Assembly: GCA_964019165.1 (NCBI GenBank)
Contig: OZ025270.1
Location: forward strand, 4,856,528-4,920,527
Reading direction: 5' to 3'
DNA: 64,000 bases
DNA from: Mastigias papua
Lineage: Eukaryota > Cnidaria > Scyphozoa > Rhizostomeae > Mastigiidae
In this document: positions 53,751 through 64,000 of the stretch, one piece after another
Numbering within the stretch: the stretch's first letter is position 1
How the letters are laid out: each line of letters opens with the position of its first letter
The notes under the pieces: generated by a model
Seen by the model: the letters and a program-made list of their open reading frames with translations, nothing else
Database searches by the model: none
What the model was told of the DNA's origin: nothing
Translations under genes and position numbers: made by a program

Positions 53751-56700
53751 ATGAACAGCGAAACAGTGCAGCTGCAGGAGACGGTAATTTCAAGGGTCTT
53801 TTTTCATTTGTGTTTCGATTTTAAACATATATTTAAAGCTTCACATCTACAGTTACCTGTTATTATAAGTCCAGTAAATGTATCGTAAATACAGACATTC
53901 AAGGGTGCTGCCGTAAAAAGTGAAGAAGGGAACTATACTATAGACTTTTTCGATTTTCCACGCCAATAGCCAGACCCAATATTTCATTCAACCTGTTCAA
54001 CTATAAGCACTTGCTTGGTTATACCAAAATAAAGCGTAATTGAAATAAACTGTACATACAGTAGAAAGACCGCTTTGGTTCAAACTGCTTAGTTGTGAAT
54101 TCACCAAACTTGCATACCCTCGTTGGAAAGGAGACCCTGAGACCCCACGAGCCCATCTCCACGGTTCCCCTGGCTCCAATAAATCGCGAGGTCAAAGTAG
54201 TATCAGTTACTTTATAATTTTTAAGTAATTAATATCGCGGATGGTCCAGTTTTAGACGTTGAGGTTTTGTGGGAATGTTAGTAGGTCAGCTTTTTGGGCC
54301 GTCTGAGAATTCTTTGGATTTCGCATGTTTGAATTAGCTGAGTTACAACCCCACATTTTTCTATTTCCCAGGATCATATGCACAGCCAGTTGTAAATATT
54401 ATGTAATAATAGTAACTGATTTATAGAGCAATTTGGGATCTTGGCTTTCCGGCTAGTGAATTGCTTCTTGGTCATGAATTGCTCCCAATGAATTTTTTCC
54501 TCGATTTGTGGTAGTTTCTGTCGAACGTGATAGTGTTCAAATTTCGGGCTTCTTGTTAGGCCAATGTCTATTCACCTGTTCGATTTCGTTTGGTCTACTG
54601 TAAGAGTAAATTACAATTTTGGTACATATAGTCGTGCTACAGCTAAGTACACGTTTTTTTTATAAGAAACCCAGTTTTTTGTCTGAGCCTAACTTTTCCT
54701 GAAATTAGGGCTGAGATTGTCTTAAGATTTTCTTAATTTTTATTGGAGTGAACTGGGTAAAAAGGTCACCGTTATTTGTTATAAAAAGTTTAGTCTTTGT
54801 TAACCAAGATTGTCAGAGGTCAGTTTCGATCTTTGTAAAGGAGCTTGCAAAGAATCAGCTATTATTGATTTCTCATACGTAAAAAAGGTGAATTTTGGAA
54901 CTTGAGCCTCGTGATTTTCTTAGCATTTTCTTAAGATTTTGGCCATTTGAGCCTCATTTTCTTATAAGCTTTTTCTTATAAAAAGAAAAGCGGGTACCCG
55001 TAGATCTATGATTTATGAAGAAGAATAATTGACTGAAACAGTGAATGGGGAATTATTGCTCCCAGACTGCCTCTCCTTAATGCTAATACTAATGCGAAAA
55101 ATTAATATTGAACTGTAGGAGTCATACATGTTGAAAACTCACTGGCAATAAGTCCATTCCGACTTTGGACGTCCAGTAGTTATTTAGCGTTGTTTGTAAA
55201 CAGGTTGTTTTATTGTAAAAAAGTTAAAAGAAAAAGAAGAATGAAAACCCAAGGCAGCTTGAGTGATATGCTGGGGTTGAAATAAGGATTTTGAATTGAG
55301 CCGGCTATTTTTCAAGGAGAAAGAGAGAGTGCCTGTCTGAGAAAGGACGAGTTTGGGGAGGGTGACATTTATGGAATGAAGAAAGGAACAATGCGTTGGA
55401 GATTGATACGCGCACATGGGTTTTGATCTACCTTCGTGCGGAGCCCAAAATAGAACTGAAAGTGGATGTGCTTTTTGTTCAATGAAGAATGCCGGTCGAA
55501 TTTGATCCGGCTTTTTTTGCATTCCTAATGTAGCCAGCCGACTGTTTAATGAATCGAGCCGGCCTTTATTTCGCCCCCTGGATATGTTTTACTGAGTATG
55601 CATATTGTACAGTGCCTGTAGTGAGTCAAAGGTTTACAACAACAAATAAAATCCTTAGCGCACATGTACAGTTTTTGTGTCTCAGCAGCGAAGTTTTTGA
55701 TTTTGTACTTGTTCACGGGAGTTTCGCGTCTTGAGGATTGTTTGTGATATCAAAATAGTTCATACACATATATCTCGTGTTCACGTACCTCTCAGAGTTA
55801 AGTGTCACGGTGCTAGAAACACAAAATTTGCCCATATGTGCTTCATTCCAGGACGTCAGGGGTAGAGTTGCCACCGATATTTTTCATTAATACAACCTGC
55901 AACCATATACGTGCACCCATCTAATGTGTTTCCTAGCTAAAAGAAGCGTCTGAATATAGTTTTAATTCTTTGCAGCAAACCAACCCAGACAAAGAAATAT
56001 CCTCTCTGGTTGGAGATGCGGAAGCCAACATTATCATAAAGGTAAGAAGATTGTTACTGTTTGCTAGGAAACGTGGATATTATGAAAAATTAGTACGGAA
56101 TGGTTTATAATCTTAAAATTAGTATGGAGTGGTCTATAGTCTGAAAAATTTGTATGGTATGGTTCTGTAGGAATGGCTACCAAAAGGCAATGATGGAAAA
56201 TTTAAGTTCTGTTTTAGTGGATTTTGATCGTTCCAACACCAAATTTTTATTTACATACTTGCATTGTCAACGGTTCATTTAATCTTTTTGATTTGTTTAA
56301 GGACCATGGAATTAATGAATTCAAGCGTTCCAGTAATACATATGAATCCACTTTCAACCTCGTGAACTCCATCATTGGAGGAGGCATTATAGGTATATTG
56401 AGTGTTCATTAGCATAGCCGCCAAATGTTTGATAGCTCTGTCAGGTCTATTTTCTCCTAACCTGATTGACCAGTCACCATGCATGATTCTGGCCACACAT
56501 GCTAAGACTAGTCCCATTTTACTTGATGATTGGTCAATTAGGTTGGGAGAAAATAGACTTTATCGGAGTTCGCAAACATTTGGCAGCTATGCTGTGTTCA
56601 TTATTATTGCATTACTTTCGCTGCATTGCATCCTGCATCCCAAGTTGTGCGGTTGTTGCTTCTTTTGCTGTGTATATATTGGTGATGCATCGGAATTGCA

Positions 56701-59700
56701 CGAAGTGGATAGGACGACATCTTCCTAGTATCACTTACAGTAGAATTATTGGAGAATTAAAAATTTGGACAGGGGTGACCAACGGTAAAGTACATCAGGG
56801 AAGTCAGAGAATTGTCAGGGAAGTCAGAAAATTGTCAGGGAAGTTAATTTCTGTCATCTAGTTTCTTAAATATTTATAGAAAATTCTTCTTGAAAAGCTA
56901 GGGACAATCTTAAGTACATTTCAGCCTAGAATTGTAAGAAAAGTACGAACAACGAGCCTTGGCCACAATTTTCTGGTTCTTCTAAGAATGAATGTAGCTT
57001 GTGAAAATAACATTTTGATCTTCTTGCAGTCTTGAGCCTCAATTTTTTTATTGTCTTTTAGGATTGTCGTACTCCTTACGTATTGCTGGAATGCCGATGG
57101 GATTAATTTTATTGGCATTTTGTGGAGTTATAACTGGTAGGATATATTTGATGTTTATTTAAGTATTTTCCTAATTACCTCATCTATTTTTACTGTATTT
57201 TTATGTTTGAAACGGGTATATATTATCATATTATCTGATCTCTAATTTTGTTAAGTATTTGAAATATCAAAATTCACAGTCACAAGTTGTTCTTCGAATA
57301 TTTATCTATTACCCCAGTATGCTAGAAATTATGTTCGTCAAATATTCATGTATTTTTCCCACATGTTAGAAATCAGCCATTGTTAGTAATATATATGTTT
57401 GTCAGAGTGTGCGTTGACATGCATGTTGTGTATCTAATTGGTTTATGCAATGTGTAATTGGCCAGAATACGTTTGGTCTCCCTTGAAGTATAATTGATAC
57501 ATGAGAGTATGCTCTTTTGATTATTTTCATGTTTATTTCAGAGCTAAGAGTAAGATTTCCCTCTTTTTGTGTACCATTATTGTTCACCATTGCGGGAGAA
57601 CCTCGTCCTAAGTTTTTTAATATTGGTCTTTGGCAGAACTTTGTTTCAAAATTGCAAGTACACTTTGTAGGTTGGTACTTAATGGATTTATTTTTACCGA
57701 AGGGTTTTTACAGAAACATTGTATTTCAAAACTGACCGGATAAGTTGCGAGAAAGTAATTTCACTTATTTTTGTAGACTATGCTATGATCCTATTGCTAA
57801 AGTGTGGGGTTTTGGCTGACAGATACACATATCAGGTAATTTATCGTTGAATTGTGGAAGAGTTTTAGTGTTCCCGGCAAATACGCAATAATGGGTGGAT
57901 ACAATTAGTCTTAAGAGTTTGCTTTACAAAGTGTTAGTGGGCGTAGGACGTACAATTAGCCGGCAAAATGGGCGTGGCTGCAGTTATTTGAGTATTATGT
58001 CGATTTATTGCAAAATTGGTATTCTATATGGGCAAATTCATGAGCTTTCTAGTTCTGCACAGCACCCATGTCTTCATCCTACTAAAAAAAGTAATGCAAA
58101 ACAGTTTTGCCAACAGAAATAGAAAGTTTTAGTTATTTTGCTGGAAAAATTTTTTCCTGGGGAGTGCGAAACCCCCGTCCCCACCTCAATGTACGGATGG
58201 ACCTGTTGTTATGTTGCCAGTTGCCATTCAAAGTTGCTGCCAGTTGTTACGTCTTTGTGACGGTATTGTCAATTGTGACTTGTATGCTTGAACTTCAAGA
58301 GCGGCTGACCCTTCAGGACATGGACAGAGTTATTGATTGTAATGCATAAAGCTGGCAAAATCAGCAAGTTTAGCGTTTTGCACAGATAATTAACTAACTG
58401 TTCTGTCACCATCTTGTAAAAGCAATGTTATAAGTAGTTAGGCTCATTGGATTGGCTGAAAATGTTCGTAGTAGCTTTAAAGATCCTGTTTCAAGCACTG
58501 TCTTGCCTTAATCTGTAGTGCTGATATGCTATCAATACTCATATGGTGGAATTACTGAAATTTGACCTGCGATATTGGGTGTGAATACGACAATCGTCAG
58601 GTGCATTGGGTGTCCTGATCTTAGGTTTTTAGTGCAAAATCAGTAGTTCTTTAAAGCTGACACATGCTAACAGCTTTTTAATCTGTTCCTGTTTTTGCAA
58701 AATTATATCTCATTAATATGACCCTTTTAAACTTTCTAGTTCAGATTTTTTATTTAAGCAGCAGTTATAGCAGCATGTGTACAAGGTGTGATAGGATGAT
58801 TATTTGCTGAATATTACAAGTCTGATATATTTTTTCTCATTGATGAACATTGATTTTAATAGGGCATGGTTGAAAAAGCGTTTGGTAGGCCAGGACTGAT
58901 TGCTATTACCATTTCTCAGTTTGTTTATCCATTGGCAGGTGGGTAAATGTTGTTTAATTATATTTATGCCATGCTGAATGGTAACATAATCAGCTATTAG
59001 TTAATCGTTTTTCGAGAGCAGAGTCATGATTTGGTATTATTATATATATATATATATATATGTATATCAAAATATTAGTATGATTGGTATTGGTGGTATT
59101 TATTTGTATTGTATAGTAAAATATTAGCATGATTAATATTTGTGATGTTGATTTTTGTTCTAGTTTAATTCTTTTTGCTGCATCGTATTTTTTTTATTTT
59201 GACTATATAGATATAGAGTAAACCCATTTTTCTGATCTATTTGTGATTCTTTCCATAGTCATGATGGCGTATAATGTGGCAATATCTGATAATATCCCAA
59301 TGGTTTTTGTACGTACAAGTAAGTTCCATGTATTTTGAAGCTACTATTAGCTATAGCTACATTCCTCTTTTGCCAGGAGATTATTCCAGTTTCAAACAAT
59401 GCTATCAATGAATATATGTAGAGATATCTGTCTTAACATTCGTTATCAATTTCGTGGCTGCTTATGCTAATTTTGCTGTTTGGAAAAAGGCTCAATTTGC
59501 TTTTGTTTGTTATTCTCCATCTTTGAAGTGAACTTCGTTTGATTTTATCACAGTTGGACCAGATACAATATTGGCAAATCGACAGTTCATTAATGGCATG
59601 GCAACACTACTTATCATTATACCTTTATCATTACCAAGGAACATTGCTCTTTTGGATAAAGTGAGAATTCATAATTCAGTTTCCTTCTAATTCCCCGCTT

Positions 59701-62700
59701 GTTTGATTTTGTTTTCCAAACTCTCCTTGTTCATTGTTGCCATTTGCGGAGAACTTTTGATTGAGTCAGTGTATGCCTAATTTTCTTGAGTGATAAAACC
59801 TGTGCATACTATTTGTGGCTTTGAATATTCATTTGTTAAGGCTTGCTTTTGATGTAAGACATACACTTACCTCAAGAGTTGATGTTTATATTTTAGGTTA
59901 CCAGATACTTGGGTTTATAGAACATGATTTATTTGATATTTACTTTCAAGTGCAGTAGTGAATGATGTTTCATCTACTTTTAGTTTTCAGCATTGTCTAT
60001 CGTCTGTGTTTTCTTCTATTCTTTGGTTATCATAATTAGAGCAGGAACTTTGGCACCTGTAACGTGAGTAAATTTGAATTTATGACTTCTTGTCTTTACA
60101 TTTTTAGTTTCATGGTCATTACATCACAACAGAATGAATTGCGTTGTTTTAACTTTTTATTTCTTTCGTCTCATGAGAAGTAGCTCATTTCTAGTATGAG
60201 CTGGGAATTTTATTTACGAGTGTGTAGACCAATTTGGTATTTGCTGATAACATTGTGGGTTTAGTAATATATCGTGAGCTTCTTGTTTAAATCTTATAGT
60301 AGTCTCTATTGTTTTTCGTTTTTTTCTTGTAGTGTTCCATCTGCAGATGCTTGGGATTTTGCAAGGGGAGGAGTTGCTCAGGTACCAATGTATTTCCTTT
60401 CTTCTATAGAGGTTTAACTGTTCATTGTCCATTGTGTTACAGATGTTTGTAGAAGAACCAAAGTGGATCTATGATATCATTATAGGCTTGATGAAGCAGC
60501 CCATTATATTTTGATTATTTTGCACCTTGTCGTAATTGGCAAGCTGTCATTTGTCTTGAAGTATCCTGTTTACGTAAGGATAATTTTTTGCAATATTAGG
60601 AAGTTTGGCTATTTCATTTGTATTATATCAGTGAATTGTCTTTTTTAGGCCTTTGGGGTGATGGCTTTCGGTGAGTTTACAGATAAATTTCATTTGATAT
60701 TGATGCGTTTGAGTGATGTCTCACAAAACTGCTGCTTTAAGATATGTTTACATTTAGAAATTTCATGTTCACTGGAGTTGTCTACCTATGTCGCATAACT
60801 AATTAGTATTTTGAAATTTCAACGAAGGAATCATTCTTGTTCAGCGACTGTGGCGGAATAGTATGATGCAAACATGAGCAGCATTTTAGCGGGTTTTTGT
60901 TAATTGTTAATCTGATTTTATACTAGATATCAAATATTCATTTTGTGTAATATGCGTTTTGTCTTTGCTTCTAGCTTTTGCTTGCATGCACAACATCTTC
61001 CCAATGTACAGGGCTCAAGAGAATACATCAATAAAGAAATACAGCAAAGTGGTACACTCGTCTGTTGGATTATCATCCTTGTTTTACATAGCTGTGGCTT
61101 TGGCTGGATATATCACATTCACAGATATGTCACAAGGTATGTTGGGCAGACAACTTTTTAGTGTTTACGCGAGCCCGGAATACATTATGCCAACAAATTG
61201 GAATTCCTTCCGTACAACAGTCCAGATGCTGTAGTGGTCACCATTTACTTTGAAGTTTTTGCCGTTTCGAAAAGGAGAGCAATTTTTAGGTTGCACATTT
61301 TCAAACAGGAAGTGCAGAGCGTTGTATTTTTATCCTGTGCCGATAAGCATTGAGATAGTTTGATGAAGTCCTATATTGAAACTGGACTTTTAGTGTGTTA
61401 GCTATGTGAATATGACAAATCAAAGGAATCAACTTGATCTATCTTAAGTCTGTTATCTTCAACAGGTTTATGGCCCATTTCGACTTACTTTCACATTTCG
61501 CATTTCCCACGCGAATTCATTGTTCCCAGCCCATCTGCGAACGCTCTGCGATGTGCGATCATTCGGATGTGGACTGGGAACAAAGAGTTCGTATGCGAAA
61601 TGCGAAAGTACGTGAAAATGGGCCTTTACCCAACTGCGGAAGGAAGGTTTCATGGGCCATTGCTTATTTTGTTTTCTATTCAGGTAACCTGCTGAATAAC
61701 TACTGCCCCAGTGATGACTTGGCTAATGTTGCAAGATTTGTCTTTGCTTTTACGATCATTCTCACTTATCCTATTCAAGTTTTTATATCCAGAGAGGTAG
61801 GATATCTTCTTTTGCCTATACTGTTTTGACTGAGCGTTGGTTATTGGGAATGTTGCATAATGTTTTATTAAAACCTTAACCCGTCGTTACTTTGGAAGTA
61901 GAAATGACAACAGATGTAAACTGAGCTTACTTTCATTGCTTCTTGTTTTCGTCAGGTCTTACAAAACTTGCATTACTCTCCAATTTCACACATAAATTGG
62001 CCCTTAAATTTTCTCCATTTATTTTGTGTTGATGGATCAAGCAGTTTTATTGGCATATCTGAAAGAGTCAAATTTTCATATTAGGGCAATGTTTACATTT
62101 TATGTTTTGCATTTCATTGAGATATTGTCTATATATTAAGAACACCAAGGAGCTGAGAGTGCACCGTGTACCTCTTTCAATGAATATAGATTACAATGGA
62201 TTTGAATCCTAGAGAGGGAGATCATGAGACTTTCGTATGTCGCTGACATTCACGTGCACACAATTGTGTCAACGTTGACCATGTTGCACGTAGGCCAGTA
62301 GCAATGATTTGCGCTTTAAGTGATGGTAATAATTTATGTGCGCGATGATGATAAATCGTGTGAGTGATGGTGATTCCTGGTTGGATAATTTGTGGGTTGA
62401 CGATTTGTGGTTGGATATGATGATATTTATACTCTATTTGAATTCGTTTTCATACTTGCTTTTAGTTGTGATTGCGGCAAATTCGATTGACTTTAGTCCA
62501 TCACTATGGGCCCTTGGGGCTTGAGGTTGAGGGATGTAACCTCCTGCTTTCTTTATTTAAAAGTGAAACCCAGATTTCAACATGGGAGAAGCTGTTCATC
62601 AATTAGTTAGAGAAATCCCCATCTTCCTTTAGTATTCAAGAGACTATCCCTGATTTATACCGCAATCTCAAATGATTTCTTTTCCAGGTAATTGAGGTTG

Positions 62701-63958
62701 GATTTTTCAAAGATCGCCCAAAATCATGGATTCGTCATTTGATAGTTACAATATGTCTTATTGGTATTGCAACTGCTGTTTCAATGGCAACAGACTGTCT
62801 TGGCCTCGTTATAGAAATAGCGGTAATAGTTTAATGATTTTTATTGACTCTTTACATTTGTTGTAAAGAGCAAACAATTTATCTATGAGTCTTTGTGCTG
62901 CTTTGATTAGCTACAGTTTAACTGAGGCTATGTATTTATAATCTTATATAAAGTTCCCATCATTCTACGAAAGGGCCTATCATGTTTTATGAGTTCAGAC
63001 ATCTGCGTACACCGTACGTGTTTTTATCCCGTTTGCTTCCTTTTTGGCTTTTTCTCGTCTGAGGTGCTTGACAATATTACTTAGATTTTGTGGAATTTCC
63101 TACTAGGCATTGTGACATAAGGATAGAACGATCATTATAAACAATTTGGATAGTTTCTATGGAAGGAGGAAGTAAACCTTTATGTGCACAACTCAATAAT
63201 CAAACAATCTTTTGTCCAACGGTCAATCTGAACTTTATTTAATGTACAAATGACCTTGATTGTTGGGTAGTTATTATTTATTATGTAGAGTTGGTTAATT
63301 TTGAGGAATTTTCTGACTTAACATAAGAAGAAAGAAGCTACGGGACTTTTGTCAGGGAGGCGATGTAGCCCTGTTACTAGGGCTGCGTAACTGGCTGGTA
63401 AAACAGTCACCAGAATTGGTAATCGTGTTTTGGCTTTACTGTTTTCAAAGCGAACTAGGTTAGGCCAGGTGAACGAAAATAGCAAAAAATCTCATTTAGC
63501 CTTAATTTGGAAGAATTTTATGATCATTTGTGTTTTCGCTTTGGGTTAGTTAAATTGGAAGTGGACCAGCCCTGTAAGACGAGATGGAAAGGAGGTGAAA
63601 ATGCTTATATATCGCATATTTTTGGTGTGGTAGACCAAATACCTTTCATGAGTATGTGCCATCCAGATAGATAAGCCATATCGATAAGAAAGTTGATTTG
63701 TGGCTCCACAGCATGTCTTGTGGCATAGAACTCTTAGGTGCGAAAACATGAGAAGTTCTGGCTCAATTAATCTGGGTGGAGATTTTTCTCGAGTGAACTC
63801 ATGAATTAGTCATCTCGCTTCCATGTTGATAGGCCCTAAGTCTGACAAACAATCTGAAATGTGTCGATATCGTAAGACTTCTAGTTAACCGTTATTGCTA
63901 TTCATCTTTATGGAAGTTGTTGTTTTTTTTCAGGGATGCTTCTCTGCGTCACCTTTGG
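53751..63958 (+). CDS. SLC38A11-like Na+-coupled neutral amino-acid transporter (3' end outside window)
   Basis: Exons: 53751-53783, 55976-56041, 56302-56392, 57062-57136, 57777-57835, 58863-58938, 59259-59318, 59554-59660, 59984-60063, 60333-60381, 60649-60670, 60975-61136, 61684-61796, 62688-62822, 63934-63958. All are GT-AG with consistent phases, giving 384 residues so far. After a soluble N-terminus, TM1 carries FNLVNSIIGGGIIGLSYSLR, the Na+/substrate-site GxG helix of the amino-acid/auxin permease fold. Later landmarks are PLSLPRNIALLDK, PSADAWDFA, VMAFAFACMHN, GYITFTD, ILTYPIQVFISRE and SMATDCLGLVIEIAGCFSASPL. These align in order with vertebrate SLC38A11, whose members are about 400 residues, so some 50-70 residues lie beyond the window. 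Substrate and direction are inferred from the family only. The start ATG is the first in frame, with a 5' exon probably upstream. Confidence 0.9.
54648..54997. mobile_element. TTATAAG-type MITE in SLC38 intron 1, AAGAAAA variant
   Basis: Left end TACACGTTTTTTTTATAAGA, right end TTCTTATAAAAAGAAAAGCGGGTA. Inside are ATTTTCTTAGCATTTTCTTA and TTGTCTTAAGATTTTCTTAA, with GAGCCTCGTG and GAGCCTCATTTT near the right end. The copy at 44145-44492 is its reverse-oriented close relative. Confidence 0.75.
56411..56593. mobile_element. MITE (9-bp-TSD family), copy 5, in SLC38 intron 3
   Basis: AGCATAGCCGCCAAATG opens and CATTTGGCAGCTATGCT closes a 183-bp element whose arms pair for about 65 bp. GTGTTCATT is repeated exactly on both sides (56402-56410 and 56594-56602). 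A 9-bp duplication with long inverted repeats is typical of Mutator-like (MULE) elements. The left end lies only 18 bases after an exon boundary (56392). Confidence 0.88.
56862..57058. mobile_element. Decayed TTATAAG-type MITE next to SLC38 exon 4
   Basis: GTTTCTTAAATATTTATAGA at the left, and words TCAGCCTAGAATTGTAAGAA and GAGCCTCAATTTTTTTATTG at the right, belong to the family. The inverted ends are eroded. The right edge supplies part of the polypyrimidine tract before the acceptor at 57061. Confidence 0.4.
59039..59061. repeat. Short (TA)n in SLC38 intron
   Basis: About eleven TA units between exons ending 58938 and starting 59259. Confidence 0.9.
61472..61624. mobile_element. Palindromic MITE in SLC38 intron
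   Basis: GGCCCATTTCGACTTACTTT at the left pairs with AAAGTACGTGAAAATGGGCC at the right. Inward of these, TCGCATTTCCCACGCGAATT and TGTTCCCAG pair with GTTCGTATGCGAAATGCGAA and CTGGGAACA. The element is about 153 bp and non-coding; frames across it on both strands are by-products of its symmetry. Short flanks TTTAT and TTTAC may be a degraded duplication. Confidence 0.75.
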
Positions 63959-64000
63959 GTATGTATGTCTTTTCTCTATCCTTTTTCAGTCACATTTTAA

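Noticed and set aside
53573..53824. 83-codon open frame overlapping the first SLC38 exon
   Set aside because: It reads exon 53751-53783 in the wrong frame; the correct frame gives MNSETVQLQET, which joins to the next exon.
61434..61829. 131-codon frame including SLC38 exon 13
   Set aside because: The first half is a palindromic MITE in the intron; only 61684-61796 is coding.

Overview
The window is eukaryotic nuclear DNA from a metazoan, very probably a marine invertebrate. It is AT-rich, its genes have many GT-AG introns, and about half of the readable non-coding sequence is transposon debris, (TA)n tracts and inverted-repeat elements. Penelope-like, CR1/L2-type, Tigger-like, hAT-like and MITE sequences occur together. 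That mix would suit a cnidarian, but nothing here proves the phylum. There are no bacterial operons, phage genes or CRISPR arrays. Most open frames of 60 residues or more are chance frames or run through (TA)n tracts. Layout: 1-3190 appears to hold the last two exons of an unidentified gene on the + strand, ending at 3136 with an AATAAA at 3181. 3190-20672 is intergenic: a CR1/L2-type 3' end, a Tigger-like element, a Penelope-like GIY-YIG fragment, a large decayed non-LTR retrotransposon with a nested insertion, and a tRNA-Ser-like sequence. 20673-35964 (+) is a complete ten-exon gene for a K+-dependent Na+/Ca2+ exchanger (SLC24/NCKX, 644 residues). Its 6-kb first intron carries another decayed reverse transcriptase and a Penelope-related palindrome with (TA)n tracts. 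35965-53741 is intergenic and repeat-rich, except for a pair of short spliced exons of an unrecognised gene at 42838-43180. 53751 to the window edge (+) is fifteen exons of an SLC38A11-like amino-acid transporter, cut off at residue 384. The two recognisable genes are both Na+-coupled membrane transporters on the same strand, but I see no evidence that they work together. The most informative signals are in the repeats. (1) A TA-flanked MITE family (at least eight copies) has internally repeated words that match the word next to its own terminal repeat, and the word differs between copies. (2) Several hairpins share CTGATGAAG...CGAAACG, which resembles a hammerhead-ribozyme core, and sit next to (TA)n and a shared AAGCCGCAT block, as in the Penelope-like fragment. 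(3) A roughly 183-bp MITE family has a perfect 9-bp target duplication in one copy. (4) Two tRNA-derived SINE copies lie head to tail and end in (TA)n tails.
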